Source: Pyrinomonadaceae bacterium
GTDB lineage: Bacteria; Acidobacteriota; Blastocatellia; Pyrinomonadales; Pyrinomonadaceae
Direction: 5' to 3'
Length of the DNA stretch: 64,000 nucleotides
Assembly (NCBI GenBank): GCA_025054715.1
Contig: JANWYH010000001.1
Span: forward strand, 60,001 to 124,000
The notes beneath the pieces were generated by a model. The model had not been told where the DNA came from and made no database searches. It was given only the letters and a program-made list of their open reading frames with translations. The position numbers were made by a program, and so were the translations under genes. Shown piece by piece: positions 27,789 through 36,860 of this stretch (its first letter is position 1; every line of letters begins with the position of its first letter).

Positions 27789-28613
27789 ATGTTTTTATCA
27801 CAGATAAACGTTTATCCAATAAAATCGTTACAAGGAATAAGCCTAACTCAAGCTGAGTTTGACAGTAGAGGTTTAAAATTTGACAGGCGATGGATGTTGG
27901 TTGATAAGAATTTTCGTTTTCTAACTCAAAGAGAATATCCGAAAATGGCTGCGATAAAAACAGATATTTTAGACGATGGCTTGCGAGTTTCCTTTTCTGG
28001 TGATGAGCTTTTGATTTCTTTCTTCCCACGACAGCTTAGAAAAGCATCGGTTAAAATTTGGCAAGATAAGGTCGAGGCTTTAGTTTATGAAGAGCAAATA
28101 AACAGGTGGTTTAGTGATGTTATAGGGGTTGATTGCTTTCTTGTTCGTATCTTTGGTAGTCGTAAGGTTGATCAAAAGTATGCAGTTAGTGATTCCGACG
28201 AGGTTGCTTTTGCAGATGGCTATCCATTTTTGTTGACCAATCAAGCTTCGTTAAGGCTTCTCAATAAGTACGCTTCGACACCAGTGGATATGAGTCGCTT
28301 TCGCGCAAATCTTGTCGTTGAGGCTTCCGTAGCTTTTGTGGAAGACAGATGGAAGAAGATAAAGATAGGCGACAATATCTTTCGTGTTGTTAAACCCTGT
28401 TCAAGATGTGTGATAACTACGATTGATCAGATAAACGGGGAAAAACTCAATGATGAACCTTTGAAAACACTTTCGAAAATTCGCCGCTTTCGGCAGGAAG
28501 GTGAGAACAAAATTCTTTTTGGTCAGAATCTAATTTCTGAGCAAAAAAGTGGCAGCTTAAAAGTTGGCTGTCAAGTAGAAGTTTTGGCTGAGCAAGCCCT
28601 TACGAAAGGGTAA
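27789..28613 (+). CDS. MOSC-domain protein (YcbX/mARC-like)
   Basis: 274 residues: an N-terminal MOSC beta-barrel domain (about 1-115, starting LSQINVYPIKSLQGI and containing DRRWMLVD) followed by a MOSC domain with the conserved Cys in KPCSRCVITTID (C204/C207). These proteins bind molybdenum cofactor through that Cys and reduce N-hydroxylated compounds, usually with an electron-transfer partner. No fused ferredoxin domain is present (unlike E. coli YcbX). It is divergent from groES, with about 160 nt in between. Confidence 0.88.
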   Translation: MFLSQINVYPIKSLQGISLTQAEFDSRGLKFDRRWMLVDKNFRFLTQREYPKMAAIKTDILDDGLRVSFSGDELLISFFPRQLRKASVKIWQDKVEALVYEEQINRWFSDVIGVDCFLVRIFGSRKVDQKYAVSDSDEVAFADGYPFLLTNQASLRLLNKYASTPVDMSRFRANLVVEASVAFVEDRWKKIKIGDNIFRVVKPCSRCVITTIDQINGEKLNDEPLKTLSKIRRFRQEGENKILFGQNLISEQKSGSLKVGCQVEVLAEQALTKG

Positions 28614-29036
28614 AACCACAGCTTGAAGGAGCAGATAGAATTACCGTTATTAGACTACCCTTTACGTTTGACGTTTCCGTTGCGATAGCGAAAATGGATA
28701 TAAGAATTTGATTGAGATCAATGAAATAATTGCCATTCTTGGAAAATGATGTCCGACAAGTAAGATAGCTATACGCCAAGCCCCACATAAATTAGACTTA
28801 TCGGTTTATTTTTCATCTCTGATTATTCCTATCTGCTAGGTCTAGCCAAATTTATGGATAAGTATTGTCGATGTAGTTTTGGCTTTCTTATTTGCTAGTT
28901 TCTGGAAGATGCGCCCACGTTCGGAAGAAGCGTGCCAGCTACTTCTGACTAGCGGACTTCATCGGTAAACTACTTTGTTAGTATAAGAAAAATCGGTAGA
29001 AAATTATTGTCAAGTGTGTTTTTTGAGTATTTTCAA
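28614..29036. other. Gene-free stretch between MOSC gene and the Fis-like gene
   Basis: About 420 nt between the ends of two converging transcription units. I see no open frame with a ribosome-binding site, no clear intrinsic terminator and no tRNA. On the minus strand TTGACA (29013-29008) and TATACT (28985-28980) are present but 22 nt apart, too far for a standard promoter. A CACG / CGTG hairpin lies near 28915-28935. Nothing recognisable beyond that. Confidence 0.4.
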
Positions 29037-29252
29037 TTAGCTTGTTTTGTTTTTTCTTTTTTGGGAAGTTATTTTTTTTGACAGAGTGTTGCGGTGAATA
29101 CCGAGAGCATGAGCTGTTTTTGATATTTGGCGGTAGCGCTCCAGAGCCTTTTGGATGTAGAGCTTTTCAAATTCGGACAAAGCTTCATTAAGCAGTATCC
29201 GACCGTCGAGCATTTCTTCAATCAAGCTTTCCATTTTTTCTCTTATTTGCAT
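29037..29252 (-). CDS. Small Fis-type helix-turn-helix protein
   Basis: 71 residues. The C-terminal part, LYIQKALERYRQISKTAHALGIHRNTLSKKI, is the Fis/NtrC-type HTH_8 DNA-binding motif. The N-terminal 25 residues form a short acidic helix. It contains no receiver or AAA domain, so it is a stand-alone HTH protein. It starts 3 nt after the purC stop, so the two are almost certainly one transcript. Similar small Fis-like proteins occur in Acidobacteriota. Target unknown. Confidence 0.75.
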   Translation of the reverse strand: MQIREKMESLIEEMLDGRILLNEALSEFEKLYIQKALERYRQISKTAHALGIHRNTLSKKITSQKRKNKTS

Positions 29253-29255
29253 ATT

Positions 29256-30140
29256 TTAAAGTTTCCTTCCTGTAAGTGTTTCATATGCTTGCAGGTAACG
29301 TTTCTGTGTTGCCTGGACTATTTTTGGCGGTAGCTCCGGGGCTGGGGGTTTTTTGTTCCAACCTATGGATTCAAGGTAGTCGCGAACGAATTGCTTGTCG
29401 AAAGAGGCAGGTGATATGCCCGTTTTGTAATCTTTCGCAGCCCAAAAACGAGAAGAATCTGGAGTAAGGACCTCATCAACTAAAATGATCTGACCACTTT
29501 CGTCAATCCCAAATTCAAGTTTCGTATCCGCTATTATTATGCCTCTTTTAAGGGCATAATCGGAAGCCTTCTGATAGATTTGCAAAGACAAAGATTTCAA
29601 CTTTTCGGTTATGTTTCTACCTACAATTTCTGCCATTTCTTCTTCGGTGATATTTTCGTCATGTCCTTTTTGAGATTTTGTAGCGGGTGTAAAGATCGGT
29701 TCTGATAATTTTTCAGATTCTCTTAATCCTGGGGGAAGTTTATGCCCGCATACTGAATTTGTTGACAGGTAGTCTTTCCAACCAGAACCTGCAAGATAGC
29801 CTCTTACTACGCATTCTACAGGGAAAACCTTTGCTCGCTTTACTATCATTGAGCGACCGCGAAGGTATTCATGCATTCGGACTGAATCGGGCATTTCATC
29901 GAAATTGTCCGTTACGAGGTGATGAGCTGTAATATCCTCGAGAAATCGAAACCAGAAAGCGGAAATTGCCGTGAGAATCTCTCCTTTTCTTGGAATCGGT
30001 GTTGGTAAAACGCAATCGAAAGCGGAAATTCTATCAGTCGCAACGATTAGAAGATGACGTTCGTCTATCTCATAAATATCACGAACTTTGCCACGATTTA
30101 CAAGTTTTATGTTGTCGATATCTGTTCGGGTTACTAGCAT
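29256..30140 (-). CDS. purC: Phosphoribosylaminoimidazole-succinocarboxamide synthase
   Basis: SAICAR synthetase joins aspartate to CAIR in purine biosynthesis. 294 residues from the ATG at 30140, in the length class of the yeast-type enzyme. Signatures include NRGKVRDIYEI (N-terminal), VATDRISAFD and a C-terminal LVDEVLTPDSSRFW motif that positions the ligand. A 13-residue upstream in-frame extension (ATG at 30179) also exists; the shorter start fits the family alignment better, although neither has a clear Shine-Dalgarno sequence. It is divergent from the secreted PPC-like gene, and the Fis-like gene follows in the same operon. Other pur genes are not in this window. Confidence 0.93.
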   Translation of the reverse strand: MLVTRTDIDNIKLVNRGKVRDIYEIDERHLLIVATDRISAFDCVLPTPIPRKGEILTAISAFWFRFLEDITAHHLVTDNFDEMPDSVRMHEYLRGRSMIVKRAKVFPVECVVRGYLAGSGWKDYLSTNSVCGHKLPPGLRESEKLSEPIFTPATKSQKGHDENITEEEMAEIVGRNITEKLKSLSLQIYQKASDYALKRGIIIADTKLEFGIDESGQIILVDEVLTPDSSRFWAAKDYKTGISPASFDKQFVRDYLESIGWNKKPPAPELPPKIVQATQKRYLQAYETLTGRKL

Positions 30141-30224
30141 GATATATCTATGATGCAAAATTACTGGATTTATCATCAAGCTTTGGTATAATCTTACAGA
30201 ACGTTTTTAAGGAGTGATAACTTT

Positions 30225-31484
30225 ATGAGGAGGGTTTTTCACTTTGTTTTCTTGCCTGTTCTTATTGGATTTCTCTTTCTCAAGATTATCTTCGGTCAGA
30301 TCGAATTAGAACCTGAGCGAGTCCATTATTTTCTTTTAGGGGCGGAAGAGAGAAGATTTTTCTTGAACTTGAAAGAAGGTGATTACGCGGAAATAAAAGT
30401 GTCTCAAAATGATGAAAACGGCCATGAGAACGATGAGGAAAACGGACCTACTTGTGTTGTTTATGATCCTTCTGGAAAAGATATTAGGCAGCAGTTGATA
30501 CTTGTCTTTCCTGAAGAGTGGATCGGAACAGATTGCCAAGATTTCTATTTTGTGGCACCGGAAACAGGAAAATATATTTTCACGATAAAAGCTGATTCAA
30601 AAAGTTTTTCTGTCAACAAGGAGCGAAAGTTTTCTTTGAAATATTCGAAAAGGTTAAAACTTTCTGCTAATAGTGAAGAGAAATTTAGAAGAATTGGTGA
30701 CTACACAGCAAAAATCGTAAGAAGTGAAGAAGACTTTGTAGAATCAATTTTCCTATTAGAGAAAAATGGCAAATTGAAGGCTGTATCAAAGGGATTTTTA
30801 CTTTATTTTGGTGATGACGCATATGGTGGGAAGAAACATGCTAACTTGATTAGAAAGACCGTGGATAAAACTGGTGATGGTGTTCCGGATATTATGCTAG
30901 TGCACTATTCTGGAGGCGCTCATTGTTGTTTCGACGCTGCTTTCATCGAGTTGGGTGAAGAGCCTAGATTGAGGGAGTATATTTATACAGCCGACGCCCG
31001 TATCATTGCGATCGGGAAGAATCCACGAGGAGGCCTTAGATTTGCTACTCGAGATTACAGTTTCGCTTATTGGTATACAAGTTTTGCAAGCTCGCCTTTT
31101 CCTGAAGTCGTATTAGAGTTTGTTGATGGCAAACTTCGACCAAATATAGATTTGATGAAAAAAACAAAACCCCAAGAAGCTATCTTAAAAAAGAAGGCAG
31201 CAAAGGCCAGGAATAATTTGTTGAGGGCTATAAGAATCAACAAGCCCAGAAGTTGTGGTGATATTTTTGCACTTTTGGATGGAGAAGGTGTGGTGTTTTG
31301 GGGTGAGGTCTTGGACTTACTTTATAGCGGTAATGATCAAGCAGCATGGAAGTATTTCGATTTAGTTTGGCAAGGATTGAGGCAGGAGTGTAAAGAGCAG
31401 TTTAAGAAGAAATTTAACGAGCAATTGCTTTCGAGTCGCTTTTGGAACATGATTTTAGAAGAGAGAAAGAAAGCAAAGCAATAG
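30225..31484 (+). CDS. Secreted protein with PPC-like and FG-GAP/VCBS-like segments
   Basis: 419 residues with a signal peptide (about 1-25, ending IIFGQ). The N-terminal half resembles a bacterial pre-peptidase C-terminal (PPC) beta-sandwich, with YVF-type strands such as DFYFVAPETGKYIFTIKA (about 105-122). A second block has DKTGDGVPDIMLVHYSGGAHCC (about 217-238), a motif of FG-GAP-type extracellular proteins. The C-terminal 100 residues are helical and Lys-rich. AAGGAG lies 9 nt before the start, and TATAAT at 30187-30192 is a likely -10. No enzymatic residues are recognised; function unknown. Confidence 0.6.
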   Translation: MRRVFHFVFLPVLIGFLFLKIIFGQIELEPERVHYFLLGAEERRFFLNLKEGDYAEIKVSQNDENGHENDEENGPTCVVYDPSGKDIRQQLILVFPEEWIGTDCQDFYFVAPETGKYIFTIKADSKSFSVNKERKFSLKYSKRLKLSANSEEKFRRIGDYTAKIVRSEEDFVESIFLLEKNGKLKAVSKGFLLYFGDDAYGGKKHANLIRKTVDKTGDGVPDIMLVHYSGGAHCCFDAAFIELGEEPRLREYIYTADARIIAIGKNPRGGLRFATRDYSFAYWYTSFASSPFPEVVLEFVDGKLRPNIDLMKKTKPQEAILKKKAAKARNNLLRAIRINKPRSCGDIFALLDGEGVVFWGEVLDLLYSGNDQAAWKYFDLVWQGLRQECKEQFKKKFNEQLLSSRFWNMILEERKKAKQ

Positions 31485-31495
31485 ATATCATGGGT

Positions 31496-31524
31496 TTTTC
31501 ATTGTAAGCTCGTGCGATTATAAT
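31496..31524 (+). promoter_or_regulatory. Probable promoter for the dienelactone hydrolase operon
   Basis: TATAAT (31519-31524) lies 17 nt after TTTTCA (31496-31501), a perfect -10 with a weak -35. A GGAGGGATTTG ribosome-binding region precedes the gene start at 31563. Confidence 0.5.
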
Positions 31525-31562
31525 TTCACATAGAACGATTACTTTTTGGAGGGATTTGTAGG

Positions 31563-32231
31563 ATGAAGTCGGAGACTTTTGAATTTGATACGGCGAACGG
31601 TAAAACTACGGCATACGTTGCTTTGCCTGATGTCGAAACTGACAAGGCGTTGATTTTGATTCATGAATGGTGGGGGCTAAATGATCACATAAAAGATGTA
31701 GCAAATCGTTATGCGGAAGAAGGTTTTATCGTCATAGCCCCAGACCTTTTTAGAGGTAAAGTCACGGCTGATCCGACTGAAGCCTCGAAACTGATGCACG
31801 GATTAGCTATTGAAGACGGACTTGATACCATCAAAAATGCAATTCAATCAGCTAAAGCGAAATACAATGTTAAGTCTTTCGGTATAACTGGTTTTTGCAT
31901 GGGTGGCACTTTTGCTTTAAGAGCCGCTTGTGAGCTAGAAGATTTGAGGGCTTCCGCACCGTTTTATGGTGACATTCCTGAAGAGGAAGTTCTGAAAAAG
32001 TTGAAGATACCGACTATGTTCATTTCTGGTAAACGCGATCAATGGATAACACCTGAAAAGGTGTCAGTGATGGAGCAGATAGCCTCAAAGCATAATCTTC
32101 CCTTAGAGTCTATCAAATACGATGCGGATCATGCATTTTTCAATAACACGAGACCAGAAGTTTATGATGAAGCATCGGCTAGGGATGCATGGGAAAAGGT
32201 GTTGAAATTCTTCAAAGAAAGACTTTCTTAA
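31563..32231 (+). CDS. Dienelactone hydrolase family alpha/beta hydrolase
   Basis: 222 residues. The catalytic triad of dienelactone hydrolases is in place: nucleophile C112 in GFCMGG, D159 in SGKRDQW, H190 in DADHAFF, and E35 in HEWWGLND, which holds the Cys in its resting position. The family hydrolyses dienelactones in chlorocatechol degradation but most genomic members have unknown ester substrates. It is the first gene of an operon with the SDR (4 nt downstream) and recG. Confidence 0.9.
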   Translation: MKSETFEFDTANGKTTAYVALPDVETDKALILIHEWWGLNDHIKDVANRYAEEGFIVIAPDLFRGKVTADPTEASKLMHGLAIEDGLDTIKNAIQSAKAKYNVKSFGITGFCMGGTFALRAACELEDLRASAPFYGDIPEEEVLKKLKIPTMFISGKRDQWITPEKVSVMEQIASKHNLPLESIKYDADHAFFNNTRPEVYDEASARDAWEKVLKFFKERLS

Positions 32232-32235
32232 ATTT

Positions 32236-32952
32236 ATGAGTTTAGAAGGCAAGGTCGCTTTCGTTACGGGTGGCACCAGAGGTATCGGTCGGGCTATAGC
32301 ACGTGAGTTGCTAAAAGAGAAAGTGCTTACTTTCATCTGTGCTAGGAATCGAGAGGAGATTAGAGAGACAATCAAGTCCTTATCTGAATTTGGGCGCATA
32401 GAAGGCGAAACTTGCGATGTTACGGATGAAAAGCAAGTGAAGGTGGCTCTTGAGCATTGCGAAAAGATTTTCGGCGGACTCGATATTCTGGTTAATAATG
32501 CTGGCATTGGGATAATCGGAAAAACAGTTGAGGAAATGTCTTGTGAAGAGTTCCGAGCCGTAGTTGAGACAAATCTCTTTGGAGTATTTTATGCCTGTCA
32601 CTACGCTATACCGATAATGAAAAGGCGTGGCGGAGGTTATATAATCAATATCTCGAGTCTTGCCGGGCAAAATGCTCACCCGAGAATGGCTGCCTACAAT
32701 GCGTCGAAGTTCGGATTGAATGGCTTTTCTGAAGCACTAATGCAAGAAGTCAGACACGATCGTATAAGGGTGAGTTATATTTGCCCGGGTTCGGTTAATA
32801 CTTCTTTTGGTGGCGATCTGCCTTCTGCTGAAAAATCTTGGCAGCTTCAGCCCGAAGATATAGCAAAAGTAGTTATCGAGCTTCTGAAAATGCCTGATAG
32901 AGCTTTGGCAAGCAAAATAGAAATACGTCCGAGCAGACCTCCAAAAGGATGA
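32236..32952 (+). CDS. SDR-family oxidoreductase (FabG-like)
   Basis: 238 residues, classical SDR: TGGTRGIGRAIA for NAD(P) binding, NNAGIGIIG, catalytic Ser in NISSLAGQ and Y-N-A-S-K. All the active-site residues are intact, in contrast to the other SDR in this window (13151-13876). It lies 4 nt after the dienelactone hydrolase stop and its own stop overlaps the recG start (ATGA). The substrate cannot be assigned. Confidence 0.92.
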   Translation: MSLEGKVAFVTGGTRGIGRAIARELLKEKVLTFICARNREEIRETIKSLSEFGRIEGETCDVTDEKQVKVALEHCEKIFGGLDILVNNAGIGIIGKTVEEMSCEEFRAVVETNLFGVFYACHYAIPIMKRRGGGYIINISSLAGQNAHPRMAAYNASKFGLNGFSEALMQEVRHDRIRVSYICPGSVNTSFGGDLPSAEKSWQLQPEDIAKVVIELLKMPDRALASKIEIRPSRPPKG

Positions 32953-35243
32953 GCAAAGGGGACGAGAAAATCAGACTTGACACACCTATTTTCAAGCTTT
33001 GCGAGTATGGCGTTGCTGGATTAAGCAAAAGAAAAGCATCTAGTCTAGCTTATTCTGTCGCAGCTTTTGTCGAAAGAACGGATCCGAAACAAGCAACGGT
33101 CGAGGATTTGCTTTCATATCTTCCGATGCGCTGGGAAGATAGATCAAATCTTGTCAAGGTAAGAGACTTAAAGCCTGGTATGGAAGCTTCACTAGACCTT
33201 TATGTAAGAGTGGCTGGAGGTTATAGAGTAGGACGAAATCGCGCACCAAACCAGCTGCCTCTTTACATTTTTGAGATTTCTGCTTCTGATAAGGAAAATT
33301 TTTTCAAGCCTGTGGTTATTTGGTGGTTTGTTTCAGGCAAGAACGCAGAGAAGATAGTTGAGTATTATAAAAACCGTTTTCAGCGTGGAACCCGTCTTGT
33401 AGCTTATGGAAAATGGGAGTGGGACCCTAGAAGAGCTACTTTCTCGTTAAGAATAAATAAGCCTGATGAGCTTGAGCTTCTTCCTGGGGAAGCAAAAGAT
33501 GACCTCGAGCTTTTTGTCGAAGAATCTAGTTGTAGCGAAGAAGAAAGCCTTGATGACTCGAATCAATTTCCGATGATTCACACGGCTCGCCGCGTTCCTG
33601 TTTATCGAAAGCTTGGGCAATTTCGAACAAAGGCATTGAGAGAAATTGTTTTTGACGTTCTACAGAAACTTGATTTTGAAAGCATAGATGAAAAGCTACC
33701 ACAAGAACTTCTAAAAAAGTACAGTTTAATTCCTTTGGGGCAGGCTTATCGAGAGATACATTTTCCGCCTGAAGACTCTGATCTGGCTGAATACGAGAAG
33801 GCTCGTTCGAAAGCCCACAGAAGACTTATATTTGAAGAATTCTTCTGGATGTCTTTTTGTTTGCAATTAAGGCGTCGTGAAAGAATCAAGGAGAAGAAGG
33901 GCACAAGAATTTGCCTGAATGAATCTATCCGCAAGGAAATCTTTTCTATCTTGCCTTTTGATTTAACGAACGCTCAAAAGCGGGTTGTAGAGGAGATATT
34001 TAGTGATATGGTGTCGGATAAGCCGATGAATAGGCTTATCCAAGGTGATGTTGGAAGTGGGAAAACCATAGTTGCTCTTCTTGCGATGCTCTTAGCAGTT
34101 AAAAATGGCTATCAGGCGGCTTTGATGGTGCCTACCGAGATTCTGGCTGAGCAGCATGCTAAGAATATAAAAAAACTTGTTGAAGAAAAACTTCCTTACA
34201 AGATTGCGTTATTGACGGGAAGTTTGAAGGTCGCGGAAAAACGTAGGCTTCATCAAGAAATAGCAGAAGGAAAACACGATCTTATTATAGGCACACATGC
34301 TTTGATTCAGGAAGGTGTTAAATTTGCCAAACTAGGACTTGCCGTTATTGATGAGCAGCATCGCTTCGGAGTTTTACAAAGAGCGGAGCTTCAAGCAAGG
34401 GGTTACAACATAGATACTCTGGTTATGACAGCTACTCCTATTCCACGTTCGCTGGCAATGACTGTTTATGGTGATCTAGACGTTTCAATCATTGACGAGT
34501 TGCCACCGGGCAGAACTCCTATTAAAACGGTCGTTCTTGGTGAGGACAAACGGGCCGGCGTTTATAAGGGAATAAGGCGGGAAATAGGTCTTGGGAGGCA
34601 GGTTTACATTATTTATCCGCTTGTTGAAGAGTCGGAAAAGATGGATCTAAAGGCAGCAACTGAGATGTATGAAAGGCTTCGCAGTGAGATATTTCCTGAA
34701 TATCGTGTAGGACTATTACATGGCAAGATGAAGCCTGCTGAAAAGGAAGCTGTAATGCAGGAGTTTGTTTCAGGAAGGTTACATATATTAGTTGCTACGA
34801 CAGTTGTTGAAGTCGGCGTTGATGTGCCGAATGCCTCGCTTATGATAATTGAACATGCCGAGAGGTTCGGTTTGTCACAGCTTCATCAACTGCGTGGTCG
34901 AGTCGGTAGGGGTGCCGCGCAGAGTTATTGTGTCTTGATGACCTCTGATAAACAGACAGAAACAGCAAAAAAGAGACTGGGCATTATGGAAGAGACATCC
35001 GATGGATTTAAGATAGCAGAAAAAGATTTGGAAATAAGAGGTCCTGGTGATATTTTGGGAACGAAACAATCGGGACTGCCTGAATTTAGAATAGGAAACT
35101 TGGTTCGTGATCTTGAAATTCTGGACATAGCAAAACGTGAGGCAGCTTGTTATCTAAATAGACAAAGTTTGGAAAGTGAAGTTTTGAGGATGATTGAAAC
35201 CGTAAAGTCTGATCCTCGATTTAGACTCGCAGGTGTAGGCTAG
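32949..35243 (+). CDS. recG: ATP-dependent DNA helicase RecG
   Basis: RecG reverses stalled replication forks and remodels Holliday junctions. The helicase core has Walker A GDVGSGKT (366-373), DEQH (468-471), motif III TATPIPRSLA and the RecG-specific C-terminal QLRGRVGRGAAQSYC. At 764 residues it is longer than the usual roughly 690, through extra length in the N-terminal half; residues about 187-200 form an acidic insertion (EESSCSEEESLDD). Its ATG overlaps the SDR stop by 4 nt, so translation is probably coupled. Confidence 0.95.
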   Translation: MSKGDEKIRLDTPIFKLCEYGVAGLSKRKASSLAYSVAAFVERTDPKQATVEDLLSYLPMRWEDRSNLVKVRDLKPGMEASLDLYVRVAGGYRVGRNRAPNQLPLYIFEISASDKENFFKPVVIWWFVSGKNAEKIVEYYKNRFQRGTRLVAYGKWEWDPRRATFSLRINKPDELELLPGEAKDDLELFVEESSCSEEESLDDSNQFPMIHTARRVPVYRKLGQFRTKALREIVFDVLQKLDFESIDEKLPQELLKKYSLIPLGQAYREIHFPPEDSDLAEYEKARSKAHRRLIFEEFFWMSFCLQLRRRERIKEKKGTRICLNESIRKEIFSILPFDLTNAQKRVVEEIFSDMVSDKPMNRLIQGDVGSGKTIVALLAMLLAVKNGYQAALMVPTEILAEQHAKNIKKLVEEKLPYKIALLTGSLKVAEKRRLHQEIAEGKHDLIIGTHALIQEGVKFAKLGLAVIDEQHRFGVLQRAELQARGYNIDTLVMTATPIPRSLAMTVYGDLDVSIIDELPPGRTPIKTVVLGEDKRAGVYKGIRREIGLGRQVYIIYPLVEESEKMDLKAATEMYERLRSEIFPEYRVGLLHGKMKPAEKEAVMQEFVSGRLHILVATTVVEVGVDVPNASLMIIEHAERFGLSQLHQLRGRVGRGAAQSYCVLMTSDKQTETAKKRLGIMEETSDGFKIAEKDLEIRGPGDILGTKQSGLPEFRIGNLVRDLEILDIAKREAACYLNRQSLESEVLRMIETVKSDPRFRLAGVG

Positions 35244-35249
35244 TTTTCT

Positions 35250-35279
35250 TGAATTTTTGTTACAAAATCGTTTATTATC
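35250..35279 (+). promoter_or_regulatory. Probable promoter for the two RsmD-type genes
   Basis: TTGAAT (35250-35255) and TATTAT (35274-35279) are 18 nt apart (or TTATTA at 17), just after the recG stop. A GAGAGG ribosome-binding site precedes the ATG at 35356. Confidence 0.5.
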
Positions 35280-35355
35280 AAACTCATGGCTATATCTAGA
35301 TGGGAGATTCGAAAAAGGAAGTTAACCCGCCGATAAATCAAAGAGAGGAAAAAGT

Positions 35356-36219
35356 ATGGAAAATAAAGAAAAGCAACCTACTTCTTCTGCATTATCTTAC
35401 GGAAGAACAAGAAATAGAGAAGGTGAAAGAAGAAAACTAAAAAGAAGACACTCGCTCAGGCAGAATAACAAAGGGCGTTCAGCAAAAAGAGGACATTTTG
35501 CCGTTAAGGGAAAAAGAAAAGAAGCTTTCCGCGGTGACGGTCGTTCTAAAGCTCGCAAGTTTTTTGGAAAGCTAAACAAAAAAAAGAATCTAAGGCAAAA
35601 AAGAGCAAAGCCTGCAAAGGTTCGTACTCGTAAAAGAAGAGTTGAGTTAATAAAAAGTGATTTACAGATAACAGGCGGAAAGCATCTAGGAAAGATACTT
35701 GAGACGACAGCTTCGCCGAAGGTGCGCATAACTCCAGCAGCTGTTCGTCAAGCTTTGTTTCGGGCTTTGCGCCGTCGAATAAGGATGAAACGCTTTCTTG
35801 ATCTTTGTGCGGGTGCTGGAACCGTTGGAATTGAAGCATTGTCGCGTGGTGCGCTTCTTGGAACTTTTGTTGAACGCTCGGCAAAGATGTGTAGCTTTAT
35901 AAGAAAAAATATGGAAATTTGCGGGATTAAACAGGGTCATGGTGAGATTTTTCAAATAGAAGCCATACCATTTCTCAAGCGCATGAAGAAGCGTCGCCGA
36001 TATTGGGATGTTGTGTATTTTAATCCTCCTTACGATGCAAATTACGATGAAGTTTTGGAATACTTCAAAAAAGGAGCAGCAGTTGCGCCAAAAGGTGGAA
36101 TGCTGGTTATAGAACATCCAGCTGAGATGTTTTTTGATGAAAACTTAGGCGTTCTCAAGAGAGTAAATGTTCTTACAATAGGAGATGTTGGACTTACCTT
36201 TTATGAAAGGGTGTCATAA
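35356..36219 (+). CDS. RsmD-like RNA methyltransferase with a long basic N-terminal extension
   Basis: 287 residues. The C-terminal 185 (about 103-287) are an RsmD-type methyltransferase: RITPAAVRQALFRAL, motif I FLDLCAGAGTVGIEALSRGA, and the target-base motif NPPYDANYDE, where canonical RsmD has DPPY. The first roughly 100 residues are a Lys/Arg-rich, presumably disordered extension (for example KRRHSLRQNNKGRSAKRG), likely to bind RNA. A canonical RsmD follows 21 nt downstream, so this paralogue may modify a different base or RNA. NPPY is more typical of N6-adenine or N-type methyltransferases of other groups. Specificity is inference. Confidence 0.82.
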   Translation: MENKEKQPTSSALSYGRTRNREGERRKLKRRHSLRQNNKGRSAKRGHFAVKGKRKEAFRGDGRSKARKFFGKLNKKKNLRQKRAKPAKVRTRKRRVELIKSDLQITGGKHLGKILETTASPKVRITPAAVRQALFRALRRRIRMKRFLDLCAGAGTVGIEALSRGALLGTFVERSAKMCSFIRKNMEICGIKQGHGEIFQIEAIPFLKRMKKRRRYWDVVYFNPPYDANYDEVLEYFKKGAAVAPKGGMLVIEHPAEMFFDENLGVLKRVNVLTIGDVGLTFYERVS

Positions 36220-36240
36220 CAGAAATTGCTTTGAAACTAA

Positions 36241-36786
36241 ATGAGAATAATAGCAGGCAAATATCGAAGGCGCGTTATAAAAAGTTTGCCTTCGATGAAA
36301 ATACGTCCTACCTCAGACCGGTTGCGAGAAACTCTTTTTAATGTTCTCGCTTCGAGAATTGGTGAAGATAGCTGCTTTCTGGATTTATGTGCAGGAACCG
36401 GTGCAGTCGGAATAGAGGCTTTATCGCGTGGGGTCGGGTTTGCTACATTTGTTGATAAGTCAAGACGAGCTTGTATTTTGATTGAAGAAAATTTGGACCT
36501 ACTTGAAATTCCTGAAGAAAAAACGGAAGTTATTCGATCCGACGCTGCTGAATATTTGAGAAAAACCAATCGAACATTTGACTTGATTTTTTACGATCCG
36601 CCTTATCGGGATGAATACATTTGGGTTCTCAATGAAATAGGCTTTAGAGACGTGCTTTCTGAGAAGGGCATTTTAATAGTTGAACATGAGACCAAAAGAG
36701 GACTTCCTGAGACAATAGGAAAAATCCGTAGATGGCGAGTTATCAAACAGGGTAGTTCGTCGCTAAGCTTTTACGAATCACTTTAG
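36241..36786 (+). CDS. rsmD: 16S rRNA (guanine(966)-N(2))-methyltransferase RsmD
   Basis: 181 residues, the standard RsmD size. MRIIAGKYRRR and SMKIRPTSDRLRETLFNVL at the N-terminus, motif I FLDLCAGTGAVGIEALSRG, and the catalytic DPPY at about 119-122. RsmD methylates G966 (E. coli numbering) of 16S rRNA in the 30S subunit. It lies 21 nt after the RsmD-like paralogue in the same operon, and a strong terminator follows. Confidence 0.93.
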   Translation: MRIIAGKYRRRVIKSLPSMKIRPTSDRLRETLFNVLASRIGEDSCFLDLCAGTGAVGIEALSRGVGFATFVDKSRRACILIEENLDLLEIPEEKTEVIRSDAAEYLRKTNRTFDLIFYDPPYRDEYIWVLNEIGFRDVLSEKGILIVEHETKRGLPETIGKIRRWRVIKQGSSSLSFYESL

Positions 36787-36814
36787 AGCTTTGCGGATTT
36801 GCATTAGTAAGAAT

Positions 36815-36846
36815 AAGAGGATTCCTTTGAAGGAATCCTCTTTTTT
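36815..36846 (+). terminator. Rho-independent terminator after rsmD
   Basis: AAGAGGATTCCTT (36815-36827) pairs fully with AAGGAATCCTCTT (36830-36842) and a T run follows. It also faces the end of the convergent pilin operon and may act in both directions. Confidence 0.9.
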
Positions 36847-36860
36847 GTCTTGGAAATCTT

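Noticed and set aside
28980-29013. Minus-strand TTGACA and TATACT as a promoter for a small RNA
   Set aside because: The spacing is 22 nt, beyond the range for a sigma-70 promoter, and no terminator follows.
35397-35884. Minus-strand frames of 110-112 codons opposite the basic N-terminus of the RsmD-like gene
   Set aside because: They are mirror frames of the AAA/AGA-rich coding sequence, giving Phe/Leu/Ser-rich products without start signals.
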